DNA of 64,000 nucleotides from positions 1-64,000 of the forward strand of contig DKZK01000038.1 in NCBI GenBank assembly GCA_002493625.1. Direction: 5' to 3'. Shown in pieces: positions 24,736-32,828 of this stretch (its first letter is position 1; every line of letters starts with the position of its first letter). Under the pieces are notes generated by a model. It was not told the origin of the DNA. It was given only the letters and a program-made list of their open reading frames with translations, and ran no database searches. Origin of the DNA: Lachnospiraceae bacterium UBA7076. GTDB taxonomy: Bacteria; Bacillota; Clostridia; Lachnospirales; Lachnospiraceae. The translations under genes and the position numbers were made by a program.

Positions 24736-26160
24736 TTATAATATGCCATGCTTCTTATATGGTCGTTCCTCTGCTTTTGTGTAAAGCATGTCAAAAGCAG
24801 CAATCAGACGCTTTCTGGTTGCGTCAGGCTCTATAATATCATCTACATAGCCTCTTTTTGCAGCCGCCATGGCGCTTGACTGAAGCTCTGTGTATTCCTT
24901 CTTGCGCTCCTCAACAAAAGCCTTCTTATCCTCCGCTGCATCTATATCCTTTGCATACATAATCTTAACTGCCATCTCCGGTTCCATTGTGCCAATCTTT
25001 GCATTTGGCCATGCATATACCATATCAGCGCCAATTCCCTTTGAATTCATAACCGTGTATGCAGTTCCAAATGCATCCCCCATGACAACCGTTACCTTCG
25101 GAACCGTTGCATTTGCATATGCATAGGTAAGCTTTCCTGCTGCGTCAGCTATCATTCTCTCGTTGGCAACAGTGCCTACAAAGCCCTTGACATTAACCAA
25201 TGTAAGAACCGGTATTGAAAATGCATCGCAGAACTTTACAAAATCTGCAGCAACGTAAGCGCCTGAGGTTGAAAGGTAATCGCCGCCGTCCTCTGCGCTG
25301 TTTGCAACACATCCTACGGTCTGTCCGTTCAGTTTTATAAATCCAAGCACCATATCCTTTGCAAAGCCCTTGTATGCCTCAAAGAATATATTATTGTCCG
25401 CAATATTTGAAAGCACTCCCCTTGCGTCCCCGGAAAGTCCGTCAAGGTTTGGAATAATTCGGTTTAAATCGTCACTGCACTCTGTAGTATCGTCGTCCTC
25501 ATTGTTTGAAGGAAGCATATCAATAAGTCCCCTCACCTGCGCAAGAAGCTCAGCGTCACTGTCAAACACCCCGTCTACGAGAGATGTATTGCCGCTTATA
25601 TATTCTGCTGATGCAGTATTAAGCTTTGACTCGTTATTTCCATCTAAAGCATTCGGGCTGTTTACAAATATTTTTGAGCCCTCTGCCGTCATAAAGGTAA
25701 AATCAGTAAGCGCAGGAATAAGCGCCGCGCCGCCGCCGCATGTTCCGAATACTGCGGTTATCTGAGGAATAACTCCCGATGCAAGAGACTGCTTAAGATA
25801 GAGCTCTCCAAAGGCATTCATAGCGTCCATAGCCTCCTGAAGCCTCAGTCCTGCGCAATCGATAAGTCCCACGACAGGAGCACCTACCTTCATAGCCATA
25901 TCATACACCTTTGCAATCTTCTTTGCATGCATTTCGCCTACTGCGCCGCCAAGGACGGAAGCGTCCTGACTGTAAACATAGACTATTTTTCCATTGATAA
26001 CACCATATCCGGTTATGACGCCATCTTTCGGAGTATCCGTTTCCTGCATGTTGAAATCCGTGCTTCTTGCGGTAACATAAGCACCAATCTCAACAAAGCT
26101 TGAGTCATCAAGCAACGCTGAAATCCTGTCACTTGCTGACAAACTAAGTTTGTTACTCAT
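24736..26160 (-). CDS. mmdA: Acyl-CoA carboxyl transferase (MmdA/12S-like alpha subunit)
   Basis: Carboxyl transferases of this type exchange CO2 between biotin and an acyl-CoA such as methylmalonyl-CoA or propionyl-CoA. The 474-residue protein has two crotonase-fold halves with the segments DGVITGYGVINGKIVYVYSQ, VVGLIDCAGLRLQEAMDA, FGTCGGGAALIPAL, and MGDAFGTAYTVMNSKGIGAD in the second half. It is slightly shorter than most family members (about 510). It is the first gene of the Na+ pump operon, behind a promoter at 26231-26259. Substrate specificity cannot be assigned with certainty. Confidence 0.88.
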   Translation of the reverse strand: MSNKLSLSASDRISALLDDSSFVEIGAYVTARSTDFNMQETDTPKDGVITGYGVINGKIVYVYSQDASVLGGAVGEMHAKKIAKVYDMAMKVGAPVVGLIDCAGLRLQEAMDAMNAFGELYLKQSLASGVIPQITAVFGTCGGGAALIPALTDFTFMTAEGSKIFVNSPNALDGNNESKLNTASAEYISGNTSLVDGVFDSDAELLAQVRGLIDMLPSNNEDDDTTECSDDLNRIIPNLDGLSGDARGVLSNIADNNIFFEAYKGFAKDMVLGFIKLNGQTVGCVANSAEDGGDYLSTSGAYVAADFVKFCDAFSIPVLTLVNVKGFVGTVANERMIADAAGKLTYAYANATVPKVTVVMGDAFGTAYTVMNSKGIGADMVYAWPNAKIGTMEPEMAVKIMYAKDIDAAEDKKAFVEERKKEYTELQSSAMAAAKRGYVDDIIEPDATRKRLIAAFDMLYTKAEERPYKKHGIL

Positions 26161-26230
26161 TTTTAGTCCTCCATTTTTGTATTATATTTTAGGTCTCAAC
26201 CAAAATTGAAACCAAAATCTTCCGATTGTA

Positions 26231-26259
26231 ATTGTATACTGTTTCGAATATTAAATCAA
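26231..26259 (-). promoter_or_regulatory. Predicted promoter of the Na+ pump decarboxylase operon
   Basis: Minus strand TTGATT (26259-26254), 17 bases, TACAAT (26236-26231). It lies right after the terminator of the preceding pncC transcript. Confidence 0.7.
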
Positions 26260-26264
26260 GTATA

Positions 26265-26310
26265 AAAAAGCATTCCCCATCTTTTTATTTACATTCAGAT
26301 AAAAAATGCT
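26265..26310 (-). terminator. Intrinsic terminator of the folD-rimO-pgsA-pncC transcript
   Basis: Minus strand arms AGCATTTTTTATCT and AGATGGGGAATGCT pair fully if four G-T pairs are allowed, and are followed by TTTTTT. Confidence 0.75.
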
Positions 26311-26380
26311 GTCACATGAAGAAATACAAATAGAATAAACATTCCTCCGTGCAACAGCACCCTCTGCTCAAATAATCTTT

Positions 26381-26860
26381 CTATTTTAATAATTCACAAA
26401 TTCTTTCAATGGTCTTTAACGCCGTCTGACGCCGCACCTCATATCTGTCACCGTCAAACTTATATCGTTCAACAATAACCCTGCCGCAAACGTAATATCC
26501 CGCATAAACCGTTCCAACAGGCTTATCCTCCGTTCCTCCGTCAGGTCCTGCTATACCCGTCACAGCTATGGCGCAGTCTGCCGACGCCGTCAAAGCAGCC
26601 CCCTTCGCCATCTCGCGGGCTGTCTGCTCCGACACCGCCCCATACTCACAAAGTGTTTCATGCCTTACTCCAATAAGCCTTTCCTTTGCAGAATTTGCAT
26701 AGGTCACATATGCCTCATTTAAAACATAAGAAGCCCCCGCTACATTTACAAGCGTTGCCGAAATAAGGCCGCCTGTACATGATTCGGCTGTTGTTATTGT
26801 GTAACCCTTTTCACGCAAAATATTTATTAGCTTTTCTGAATTATCCTTAAAACTTTTCAT
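26381..26860 (-). CDS. pncC: Nicotinamide-nucleotide amidase (CinA C-terminal domain)
   Basis: PncC deamidates nicotinamide mononucleotide to nicotinate mononucleotide in pyridine nucleotide salvage. The 159-residue protein consists of the CinA C-terminal domain alone: TTAESCTGGLISATLVNVAGAS (Ser/Thr catalytic region), YANSAKERLIGV and AVTGIAGPDGGTEDKPVGTV. The N-terminal MoCF-like half of full CinA is missing, as in many stand-alone enzymes. An AAGGT site precedes ATG 26860. It follows pgsA, as cinA does in Bacillus, with palindromic element C between them. Confidence 0.93.
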   Translation of the reverse strand: MKSFKDNSEKLINILREKGYTITTAESCTGGLISATLVNVAGASYVLNEAYVTYANSAKERLIGVRHETLCEYGAVSEQTAREMAKGAALTASADCAIAVTGIAGPDGGTEDKPVGTVYAGYYVCGRVIVERYKFDGDRYEVRRQTALKTIERICELLK

Positions 26861-26888
26861 ATTTCAATACCTTATTTAATAATCGATG

Positions 26889-26995
26889 CTATTTGGCACC
26901 TTAGTACCGTTACGTTCTTGTCCGCAGGTCTCCGTCTGCTCTAGTGTCCCAAGGAATCCACCTGCTACACAGGTACCTTCGTGTGACAGCCTCGC
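26889..26995. repeat. Palindromic element C
   Basis: Contains TAGTACCGTTACGTT (26902-26916) and AAGGAATCCACCTG-CTACA-CAGGTACCTT (about 26951-26978), that is, both family cores. The 36-base stretch around the second core is nearly identical to the reverse complement of element B. The outer arms are short or degraded here. It fills the gap between pgsA and pncC. Confidence 0.75.
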
Positions 26996-27012
26996 TAACC
27001 GAAACAACCCTT

Positions 27013-27552
27013 TTATTTTGCATCCGAAAGCACCGATTTATTCTTCACAAGATAATCAACGAGAGAAATAATTGTAAGCGCAAGGGCGGCATAAATAAAT
27101 ATGTTTTCTATAAGAGAAGCAATACCGCCACCAAAGTCGCATATCAGAATAATTATCATAAACATCTGCACGACAGTTTTTACTTTACCCCACCAGCCTG
27201 CCGCTATGACCACGCCGTTATCTGACGCTATAAGCCGGAAGCCGCTTATTATAAACTCTCTTGCTATAATGACTATGACAACCCATGCAGGTATTCTGTC
27301 TATCTCTATAAGGGCTATCATTGCCGAGCAGACTAAAAGCTTGTCCGCAAGAGGGTCCATAAACTTACCAAAATTTGTTATCAGATTGTATTTCCTTGCT
27401 ATTTTACCATCCAGCATATCCGTAAGGCTGGCAATACAAAAAAGCGCAAGGGCAATCCATTTCCCGTAAGGTATGCTCTCTACCATAAGTGCCACAAGAA
27501 AAAATGGTATCATGATAACTCGTAAAATTGTTAGCTTATTCGGTAAATTCAT
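27013..27552 (-). CDS. pgsA: CDP-diacylglycerol-glycerol-3-phosphate 3-phosphatidyltransferase
   Basis: PgsA makes phosphatidylglycerol phosphate, the precursor of phosphatidylglycerol, in the membrane. The 179-residue, multi-span protein has the CDP-alcohol phosphotransferase motif DMLDGKIARKYN...GKFMDPLADK with its Asp residues intact. It starts inside rimO (17-base overlap), so the two are translationally coupled. Length is typical. Confidence 0.96.
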   Translation of the reverse strand: MNLPNKLTILRVIMIPFFLVALMVESIPYGKWIALALFCIASLTDMLDGKIARKYNLITNFGKFMDPLADKLLVCSAMIALIEIDRIPAWVVIVIIAREFIISGFRLIASDNGVVIAAGWWGKVKTVVQMFMIIILICDFGGGIASLIENIFIYAALALTIISLVDYLVKNKSVLSDAK

Positions 27553-28969
27553 CTTTTATCTCTCCTATCAAATCATATGGCGCTGCCTCGGTTATTCTTA
27601 CATCCACAATGTCGCCTGAAATAAGCGAATAATCGCAGTGTATATATACAAAGCCGTCAATGCCCGCGGCATCGCGGTATGTTCTTCCGACATATACGTC
27701 TTCTTCGGGTATATATCCCTCAACAATCACCTTCATTATTTTTCCCACAAACTCTATATGTTTGTCAAGGGATATTTCCTGCTGAAGCTCCATTATTTCA
27801 TTTTTCCATAAAAGAGCCGTTTCCTCATTAACCTGATTTTCAAAGCCTGCCGCAGGAGTGCCCTCCTCCCTGGAATATGTAAATACGCCAAGCCTGTCAA
27901 ACTCCATCTCGTCAATAAATTCAAGCAGCGCCTCATGCTCCTCCTGCGTCTCGCCCGGAAATCCCGCTATTAAGGTTGTCCGGATTGCCATATCCGGTAT
28001 TTTGCTTCTCAGCCTTGCTATCACATTTTTAATGGACGCCTTGTCCGTCCTTCTTCCCATCCTTGCAAGAATTTTATCCTCGCAATGCTGCAACGGCATA
28101 TCAATATAGTGAAGCAGCTTCGGCTCATTTGCAAATGCGTCTATCAGCTCCTCCGTTATCTCCTCAGGATAACAGTACAGCACTCTTATCCACTCTATGC
28201 CGTCTATCAGCCCAAGCTCATGGATAAGCTCATGCAGAACCTTTTTTCCATACAAATCCACTCCGTAGCATGTACATTCCTGTGCCACAAGGACAAGCTC
28301 CCTTATGCCCTGCTTTGCCATATATGACGCTTCGTTAATAAGCCGTTCCTTTGGCACGCTTCTGAAACTGCCCCTTATTTTAGGTATGACACAGTAGGTA
28401 CAGTGCTTGTCGCAGCCCTCGGCTATTTTAAGATAACCCATAAATGTACCGGAGGTGATAACCTTGTCTGTATCTATAAGAGGAAGTCGGTTTATGTCAT
28501 CAAATTTTTTTATTTTTTTCTGTATATTGACATTATTAACAGCATTATGTTCCGTGCTTTTATTTTTTGCACTTTCTTGTGCTTTGCTTTCTTGTTCATC
28601 GCTTTCTTTACTACACTCCACCTCAAAAAGCTCCCTTATAACATCCCCAATCCTGTCTATGCTGCCTATGCCTAAGCATGCATCTATCTCCGGAATTTCT
28701 TTTGTTATCTCATCCTTGAAACGCTGCGCAAGGCAGCCTGCAACAATAAGATATTTAAGCCTGTCCTCCTTTAAACGCGCCATTTCAAGTATTGTGTTTA
28801 TGCTTTCCTCCATAGCGTCATGAATAAAGCTGCATGTATTTACTATTACAATGTCAGCCTCCGCTTCCTCATTTATAATATTATATCCCTCCGCCTTAAG
28901 CAGACCAAGCATAGCCTCGCTGTCACACAGATTTTTGTCACAGCCCAAAGAAACCATTAATATATTCAT
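27536..28969 (-). CDS. rimO: Ribosomal protein S12 methylthiotransferase RimO
   Basis: RimO is a radical-SAM enzyme that adds a methylthio group to an aspartate of ribosomal protein S12. The 477-residue protein has the N-terminal MTTase domain with cluster cysteines (SLGCDKNLCDSE, NTCSF, GCLAQRF), the radical-SAM motif CDKHCTYCVIPKIRG, and a C-terminal TRAM domain (VEGYIPEEDVYVGRTYRDA). An insertion of about 40 Lys/Glu/Asn residues precedes the radical-SAM domain, making it about 35 residues longer than usual. GGGATGGGA precedes ATG 28969. Confidence 0.95.
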   Translation of the reverse strand: MNILMVSLGCDKNLCDSEAMLGLLKAEGYNIINEEAEADIVIVNTCSFIHDAMEESINTILEMARLKEDRLKYLIVAGCLAQRFKDEITKEIPEIDACLGIGSIDRIGDVIRELFEVECSKESDEQESKAQESAKNKSTEHNAVNNVNIQKKIKKFDDINRLPLIDTDKVITSGTFMGYLKIAEGCDKHCTYCVIPKIRGSFRSVPKERLINEASYMAKQGIRELVLVAQECTCYGVDLYGKKVLHELIHELGLIDGIEWIRVLYCYPEEITEELIDAFANEPKLLHYIDMPLQHCEDKILARMGRRTDKASIKNVIARLRSKIPDMAIRTTLIAGFPGETQEEHEALLEFIDEMEFDRLGVFTYSREEGTPAAGFENQVNEETALLWKNEIMELQQEISLDKHIEFVGKIMKVIVEGYIPEEDVYVGRTYRDAAGIDGFVYIHCDYSLISGDIVDVRITEAAPYDLIGEIKDEFTE

Positions 28970-28992
28970 ATTCCCATCCCTTTTTCAGTTTC

Positions 28993-29835
28993 TTATGCCA
29001 TGATACCAGCTTCCACACAATTGTTCATAAGCATTGCAATTGTCATCGGTCCAACGCCCCCCGGTACAGGCGTGATTGCGCCTGCAACAGGCTCAACTGA
29101 TTCATAGTCAACATCCCCGCAAAGCTTTCCGTTTTCATTTCTGTGAATACCTACGTCTATGACCGTCGCGCCTTCCTTTACATATGACGCATCTATCATT
29201 TTAGGCTTTCCGATTGCAACAACTAGTATGTCAGCGCGCTTACATACCTCTTTTAAATTTTTTGTTCTCGAATGACATACCGTTACCGTTCCGTTTTCCC
29301 TGAGCAGAAGCATTGCCATCGGCTTACCCACTATATTGCTTCTTCCTATAACAACACATTCCTTGCCCTCTATCTCAATTTGAGAACGCTTTAAGAGCTG
29401 AATAATTCCCGCAGGCGTGCAGGATACAAAGCCCTTCTTGCCTATGCTCAACGCCCCGACGCTTGCAGGATGAAAACCGTCCACATCCTTTGCAGGAGAA
29501 ATGGCATTTATAATATGCTCCTCATTTATATGCTCTGGAACCGGAAGCTGTACAAGTATTCCATGTACGCTGTCATCCTTGTTAAGCCTGTCTATTATTT
29601 CAAGAAGCTCCTCCTCGGTAGTTTCCTCCGGCAGCTCACATGCAACGGACTTTATTCCGATATATTCACATGCCTTTTTCTTGTTTCCCACATATACCGT
29701 TGACGCAGGGTCGCATCCAACCTGTATAACTGCAAGACAGACTTCCGTTCCTTCACTTTTGAGCCTTTCCACCTTATTTTTAAGCTCGTCCTTAATCTGC
29801 TTTGAAATTAATTTACCGTCAATTATCTTTGCCAT
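28993..29835 (-). CDS. folD: Methylenetetrahydrofolate dehydrogenase/cyclohydrolase
   Basis: FolD interconverts methylene-, methenyl- and formyl-tetrahydrofolate. The 280-residue protein has YVGNKKKACEYIGI with the catalytic Lys, VQLPVPEHINEEHIINAISPAKDVDGFHP, the NADP-binding VVIGRSNIVGKPMAMLL and the C-terminal PVPGGVGPMTIAMLMNN. ATG 29835 has a perfect AAGGAGG site; the upstream in-frame codon does not and would add residues not found in the family. First gene of the folD-rimO-pgsA-pncC run. Confidence 0.97.
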   Translation of the reverse strand: MAKIIDGKLISKQIKDELKNKVERLKSEGTEVCLAVIQVGCDPASTVYVGNKKKACEYIGIKSVACELPEETTEEELLEIIDRLNKDDSVHGILVQLPVPEHINEEHIINAISPAKDVDGFHPASVGALSIGKKGFVSCTPAGIIQLLKRSQIEIEGKECVVIGRSNIVGKPMAMLLLRENGTVTVCHSRTKNLKEVCKRADILVVAIGKPKMIDASYVKEGATVIDVGIHRNENGKLCGDVDYESVEPVAGAITPVPGGVGPMTIAMLMNNCVEAGIMA

Positions 29836-29894
29836 TGCTTCCTCCTTAATTTTTCTGTCTATAAATTGTTCCATTTAATTTCCCCATAGGACAA

Positions 29895-29923
29895 ATTATA
29901 CAATAACGGCAAGTACAAATCAA
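29895..29923 (-). promoter_or_regulatory. Predicted sigma-A promoter for folD-rimO-pgsA-pncC
   Basis: Minus strand TTGATT (29923-29918), 17 bases, TATAAT (29900-29895). Confidence 0.75.
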
Positions 29924-29954
29924 TTATCTTATAAAAGAAGAAAAGCAGACTGCC

Positions 29955-30138
29955 AATTGCCTGTCAGACATGGCTATATAGTAACTGAAACCCGTTTGAG
30001 GACGTCGGTACTTAAATTGCCAGCCCAAGAATATTCTTACATAAAAATATCTCAAGCTGGCAATTTTTAGTACCGCTACGTCCGAATCGAGCGAAAGCGG
30101 GGTTTTAGTTACTATATAGCCATGTCTGACAGGCAATT
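29955..30138. repeat. Large nested palindrome, element D
   Basis: Outer arms of 39 bases (29955-29993 and 30100-30138) are complementary at 38 positions. Within them lie GACGTCGGTACTTAAA (30001-30016), an inner hairpin AATTGCCAGC/GCTGGCAATT (30015-30024, 30056-30065), TAGTACCGCTACGTC (30068-30082) and GAGCGAAAGCG (30089-30099). It is the clearest member of the family and has no T-run, so it is not a simple terminator. Confidence 0.9.
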
Positions 30139-30144
30139 CAAGTG

Positions 30145-32151
30145 CTACAGCAGCATTCCAAGTATCTGATTGCTTCTGGCAACAAATTCCGTCATTCTTT
30201 CCGCCTCAAGAGGCTTATTTGCAAGCACCGCAAGGTCGTAAAGCTGGCAGCATATCATGCTCGTGTTTTCTCCCTCAGGATTGTCCAGCACATACTTAAC
30301 AAGCTTGTTGTTTGCATTTAATACAAGCGTTTCACCCTCGCCGCCAAACATTGACGGATCCATGCCGCCGCCCATGCTGTATACCTTCATCATCTCCTGC
30401 ATTCTCCTTGCGTCCTCTGAAAGCGTAAGCATGGAAGAAACATCATCATTTTTAAGGCTTTCAACCTTAATGTTAAGCTTATCGTTGCCTGTAGCTTTCT
30501 TAAACACCTCCGAAAGCTTATCCGTGTACTCCTTCTCCTGTTCCTCGCTTAGAGCCTCGCCCTTGAAATTGTCGGACAAATCCGCATCGATACGAAGGAA
30601 TTTAACATTTTCATTCTTGCTCTCAAGATGCGTTATATAAGGATTATCTATATTGTGTACAAGATAAACGGCGTTTAAGCCCTCCTCCTTAAACATCTTT
30701 ATATACTGTGACTGCGCCTGCTCATCCGACACATAAAAGACCTTATTCTCATGCTTTTCCTTCGCCTGGTCAAGATATTCAGGGAGCGTGAGATACTTAT
30801 TATCCAAATCCTTGAACAGCATATAGTCTGTCATTTTCTCGCAGAATTTTTCGTCCCGGATACAGCCAAACTTTATGAATGGGCTTATATCATCCCAATA
30901 CTTCTCATAATTTTCCTTGTCTGTCTTGCACATGCCGGAAAGTTTGTCGGCAACCTTCTTCGTAATGTAGTCTGATATTTTCTTCACAAAGCCGTCATTC
31001 TGAAGTGCGCTTCTTGACACGTTAAGCGGAAGGTCCGGACAGTCAATAACGCCCTTTAAAAGGAGCAGGAACTCCGGAATAACCTCCTTGATGTTATCGG
31101 CTATAAACACCTGATTATTGTAAAGCTTTATCGTACCCTCAAGCTGGTCATACTGGGTGTTAATCTTAGGGAAATATAAAATACCCTTTAAGTTAAACGG
31201 ATAGTCCATGTTAAGGTGTATCCAGAACAAAGGCTTTTTAAAATCAAGAAATACTTTTTGATAAAAGTCAATATATTCCTCCTCGGTACAGTCCTTAGGA
31301 TTTTTCATCCACAACGGATTTGTGTCATTTAAAGGAGGATTTGCCTTCTTCGGTTCATCTTCCTTATCTGCATCTGCCCCTTCCTTATCCTCAGAGGCTT
31401 CCGCCTTTTCACCATCAGCAGCAGCCTTTTTGTCGTCTCCTACAAGCTCGGCCTCCTCGTCAATCTCAATAACCTTATTCTTTTCTTCCTCCCTTGCCTT
31501 TGCTTCTTCCTCCTCAAGCTTATCCTCGTTTATGAAGTAAATATTGTAAGGCATAAATGCGCAGTATTTCTGAATAACCTCCCTTACGCGGTATTCATTT
31601 GCAAATTCATAGCTGTCCTCATTTAAGTAAAGGGTGATTGCAGTTCCCCTTGTGTCATCATCGCTTTCCGACATCTCAAATTCTGTACCGCCGTCGCACT
31701 CCCAGAATACAGGCTTTGCGTCCTTCTGCCATGAGCATGTCTCAATCGTAACCTTGTCGGCTACCATAAACGCTGAATAAAAGCCAAGACCGAAATGTCC
31801 TATTATCTGGTCCTCCCCTGCCTTATCCTTATACTTGTTTATAAAATCTGTTGCGCCGGAAAATGCTATCTCATTAATGTATTTGTCAAGCTCCTCCTCC
31901 GTCATTCCAAGACCGTTATCAACAAATGTAAGCGTCTTGTCCTTTGCGGAAGCGTAAACCTCAATCTTGTATTCCTCTCCCTCGGTTTCCTCAAAGTCTC
32001 CCATGAGCGCAAGCTTTTTGAGCTTCGTTATTGCATCGCATCCGTTTGAAATAAGCTCCCTTATAAATATATCGTGGTCAGAATATAACCACTTTTTAAT
32101 AATGGGGAAAATGTTTTCGCTGTTAATTGATAAGCTTCCCTTTTTTGCCAT
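30145..32151 (-). CDS. htpG: Hsp90-family chaperone HtpG with a charged linker
   Basis: HtpG is the bacterial Hsp90, an ATP-driven dimeric chaperone. The 668-residue protein has the GHKL ATP-site motifs RELISNGCDA, DNGLGM and GHFGLGFYSAF, then a Lys/Glu/Asp/Ala-rich segment at about residues 211-272, the middle domain (with PLNVSRSALQND) and the C-terminal dimer domain. The charged segment joins N and middle domains where eukaryotic Hsp90 has a linker; E. coli HtpG (624 residues) lacks a long one. A GGAGG site precedes ATG 32151. A strong promoter and a CIRCE operator lie upstream, indicating control by HrcA. Confidence 0.97.
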   Translation of the reverse strand: MAKKGSLSINSENIFPIIKKWLYSDHDIFIRELISNGCDAITKLKKLALMGDFEETEGEEYKIEVYASAKDKTLTFVDNGLGMTEEELDKYINEIAFSGATDFINKYKDKAGEDQIIGHFGLGFYSAFMVADKVTIETCSWQKDAKPVFWECDGGTEFEMSESDDDTRGTAITLYLNEDSYEFANEYRVREVIQKYCAFMPYNIYFINEDKLEEEEAKAREEEKNKVIEIDEEAELVGDDKKAAADGEKAEASEDKEGADADKEDEPKKANPPLNDTNPLWMKNPKDCTEEEYIDFYQKVFLDFKKPLFWIHLNMDYPFNLKGILYFPKINTQYDQLEGTIKLYNNQVFIADNIKEVIPEFLLLLKGVIDCPDLPLNVSRSALQNDGFVKKISDYITKKVADKLSGMCKTDKENYEKYWDDISPFIKFGCIRDEKFCEKMTDYMLFKDLDNKYLTLPEYLDQAKEKHENKVFYVSDEQAQSQYIKMFKEEGLNAVYLVHNIDNPYITHLESKNENVKFLRIDADLSDNFKGEALSEEQEKEYTDKLSEVFKKATGNDKLNIKVESLKNDDVSSMLTLSEDARRMQEMMKVYSMGGGMDPSMFGGEGETLVLNANNKLVKYVLDNPEGENTSMICCQLYDLAVLANKPLEAERMTEFVARSNQILGMLL

Positions 32152-32234
32152 TGTCGTTATACCTCCGTAATTTTACTTTAATAATTTTGCTTAATACTAT
32201 TGGTTTGCTTTTAAACAAACTTCGTCTATCAAGT

Positions 32235-32263
32235 AATATAATACTTCATTCATTCAATGTCAA
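32235..32263 (-). promoter_or_regulatory. Predicted sigma-A promoter for htpG
   Basis: Minus strand perfect TTGACA (32263-32258), 17 bases, TATATT (32240-32235). Confidence 0.8.
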
Positions 32264-32270
32264 GAAAAAA

Positions 32271-32297
32271 TTAGCACTCATTCAAAACGAGTGCTAA
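32271..32297. promoter_or_regulatory. CIRCE operator (HrcA binding site)
   Basis: TTAGCACTC, 9 bases, GAGTGCTAA: an exact match to the CIRCE consensus. It lies 7 bases upstream of the htpG -35 box instead of downstream of the transcription start. On the minus strand the repeat is followed directly by TTTTTT, so it could also end transcripts of the upstream gene, whose stop codon is 4 bases away. Confidence 0.95.
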
Positions 32298-32300
32298 TAA

Positions 32301-32771
32301 TTATATATAATATTTTTCTACGGTGCTATCCCACACATGATCCAAGGTTTTATCAAGTGAAAACGTCTTTACTGACGTGCCTGTCGTCACCGTAAGCTTT
32401 CCCTTTTCATACAGCACATTAAAAAATAATGCCCCTATGTCATTTTCAGATATTGGCAGATTGTTCATTTCAGCAAGCCTTGTTATGTTTTCACGGTTAA
32501 ACATAAGTATAAGCTTAAGGCTGAGAGGAAGCTTATCTCCCTTTATAAGCTCATACACTGTGGGCTTTATGTTTTTCCAGTCAATATATTCCTCCGCCGC
32601 CATTATATCTCTGTCGTCGCTATCAAAAAAATCCTTGTTGATTTTTCCGTTTATATTATAATCAATCCCTGTTTTTATCCGCGCCTCAAAAAGATAAAAG
32701 CTGTCATACCGTTCTCCCGTCAAAAGCTCTGACATAAATTTGCCCGTTTCTTCTATTTCAAATTGTTTCAT
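32301..32771 (-). CDS. DUF5721-like protein of unknown function
   Basis: The 156-residue cytoplasmic protein has no known catalytic motif. Its pattern (FYLFEARIKTGIDYNINGKINKDF; ISENDIGALFFNVLYEKGKL; TGTSVKTFSLDKTLDHVWDS) resembles a family found in Lachnospiraceae that I recall as DUF5721. ATG 32771 is chosen because GGAGTG lies 3 bases upstream; an overlapping GTG would be at 32777. It follows the transglutaminase-like gene on the same strand and ends at the CIRCE element. Confidence 0.7.
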   Translation of the reverse strand: MKQFEIEETGKFMSELLTGERYDSFYLFEARIKTGIDYNINGKINKDFFDSDDRDIMAAEEYIDWKNIKPTVYELIKGDKLPLSLKLILMFNRENITRLAEMNNLPISENDIGALFFNVLYEKGKLTVTTGTSVKTFSLDKTLDHVWDSTVEKYYI

Positions 32772-32828
32772 AAACACTCCATTATAAAGCTGACTTATCC
32801 AATAAAGCCAATGTGTACATTATGCATA

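Larger units (their letters stand above)
29836..30144. other. Gap between htpG and folD
   Basis: The 309 bases contain the folD promoter (29895-29923) and the large palindrome D (29955-30138), which reaches to within 7 bases of the htpG stop codon. I see no gene. Confidence 0.8.
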
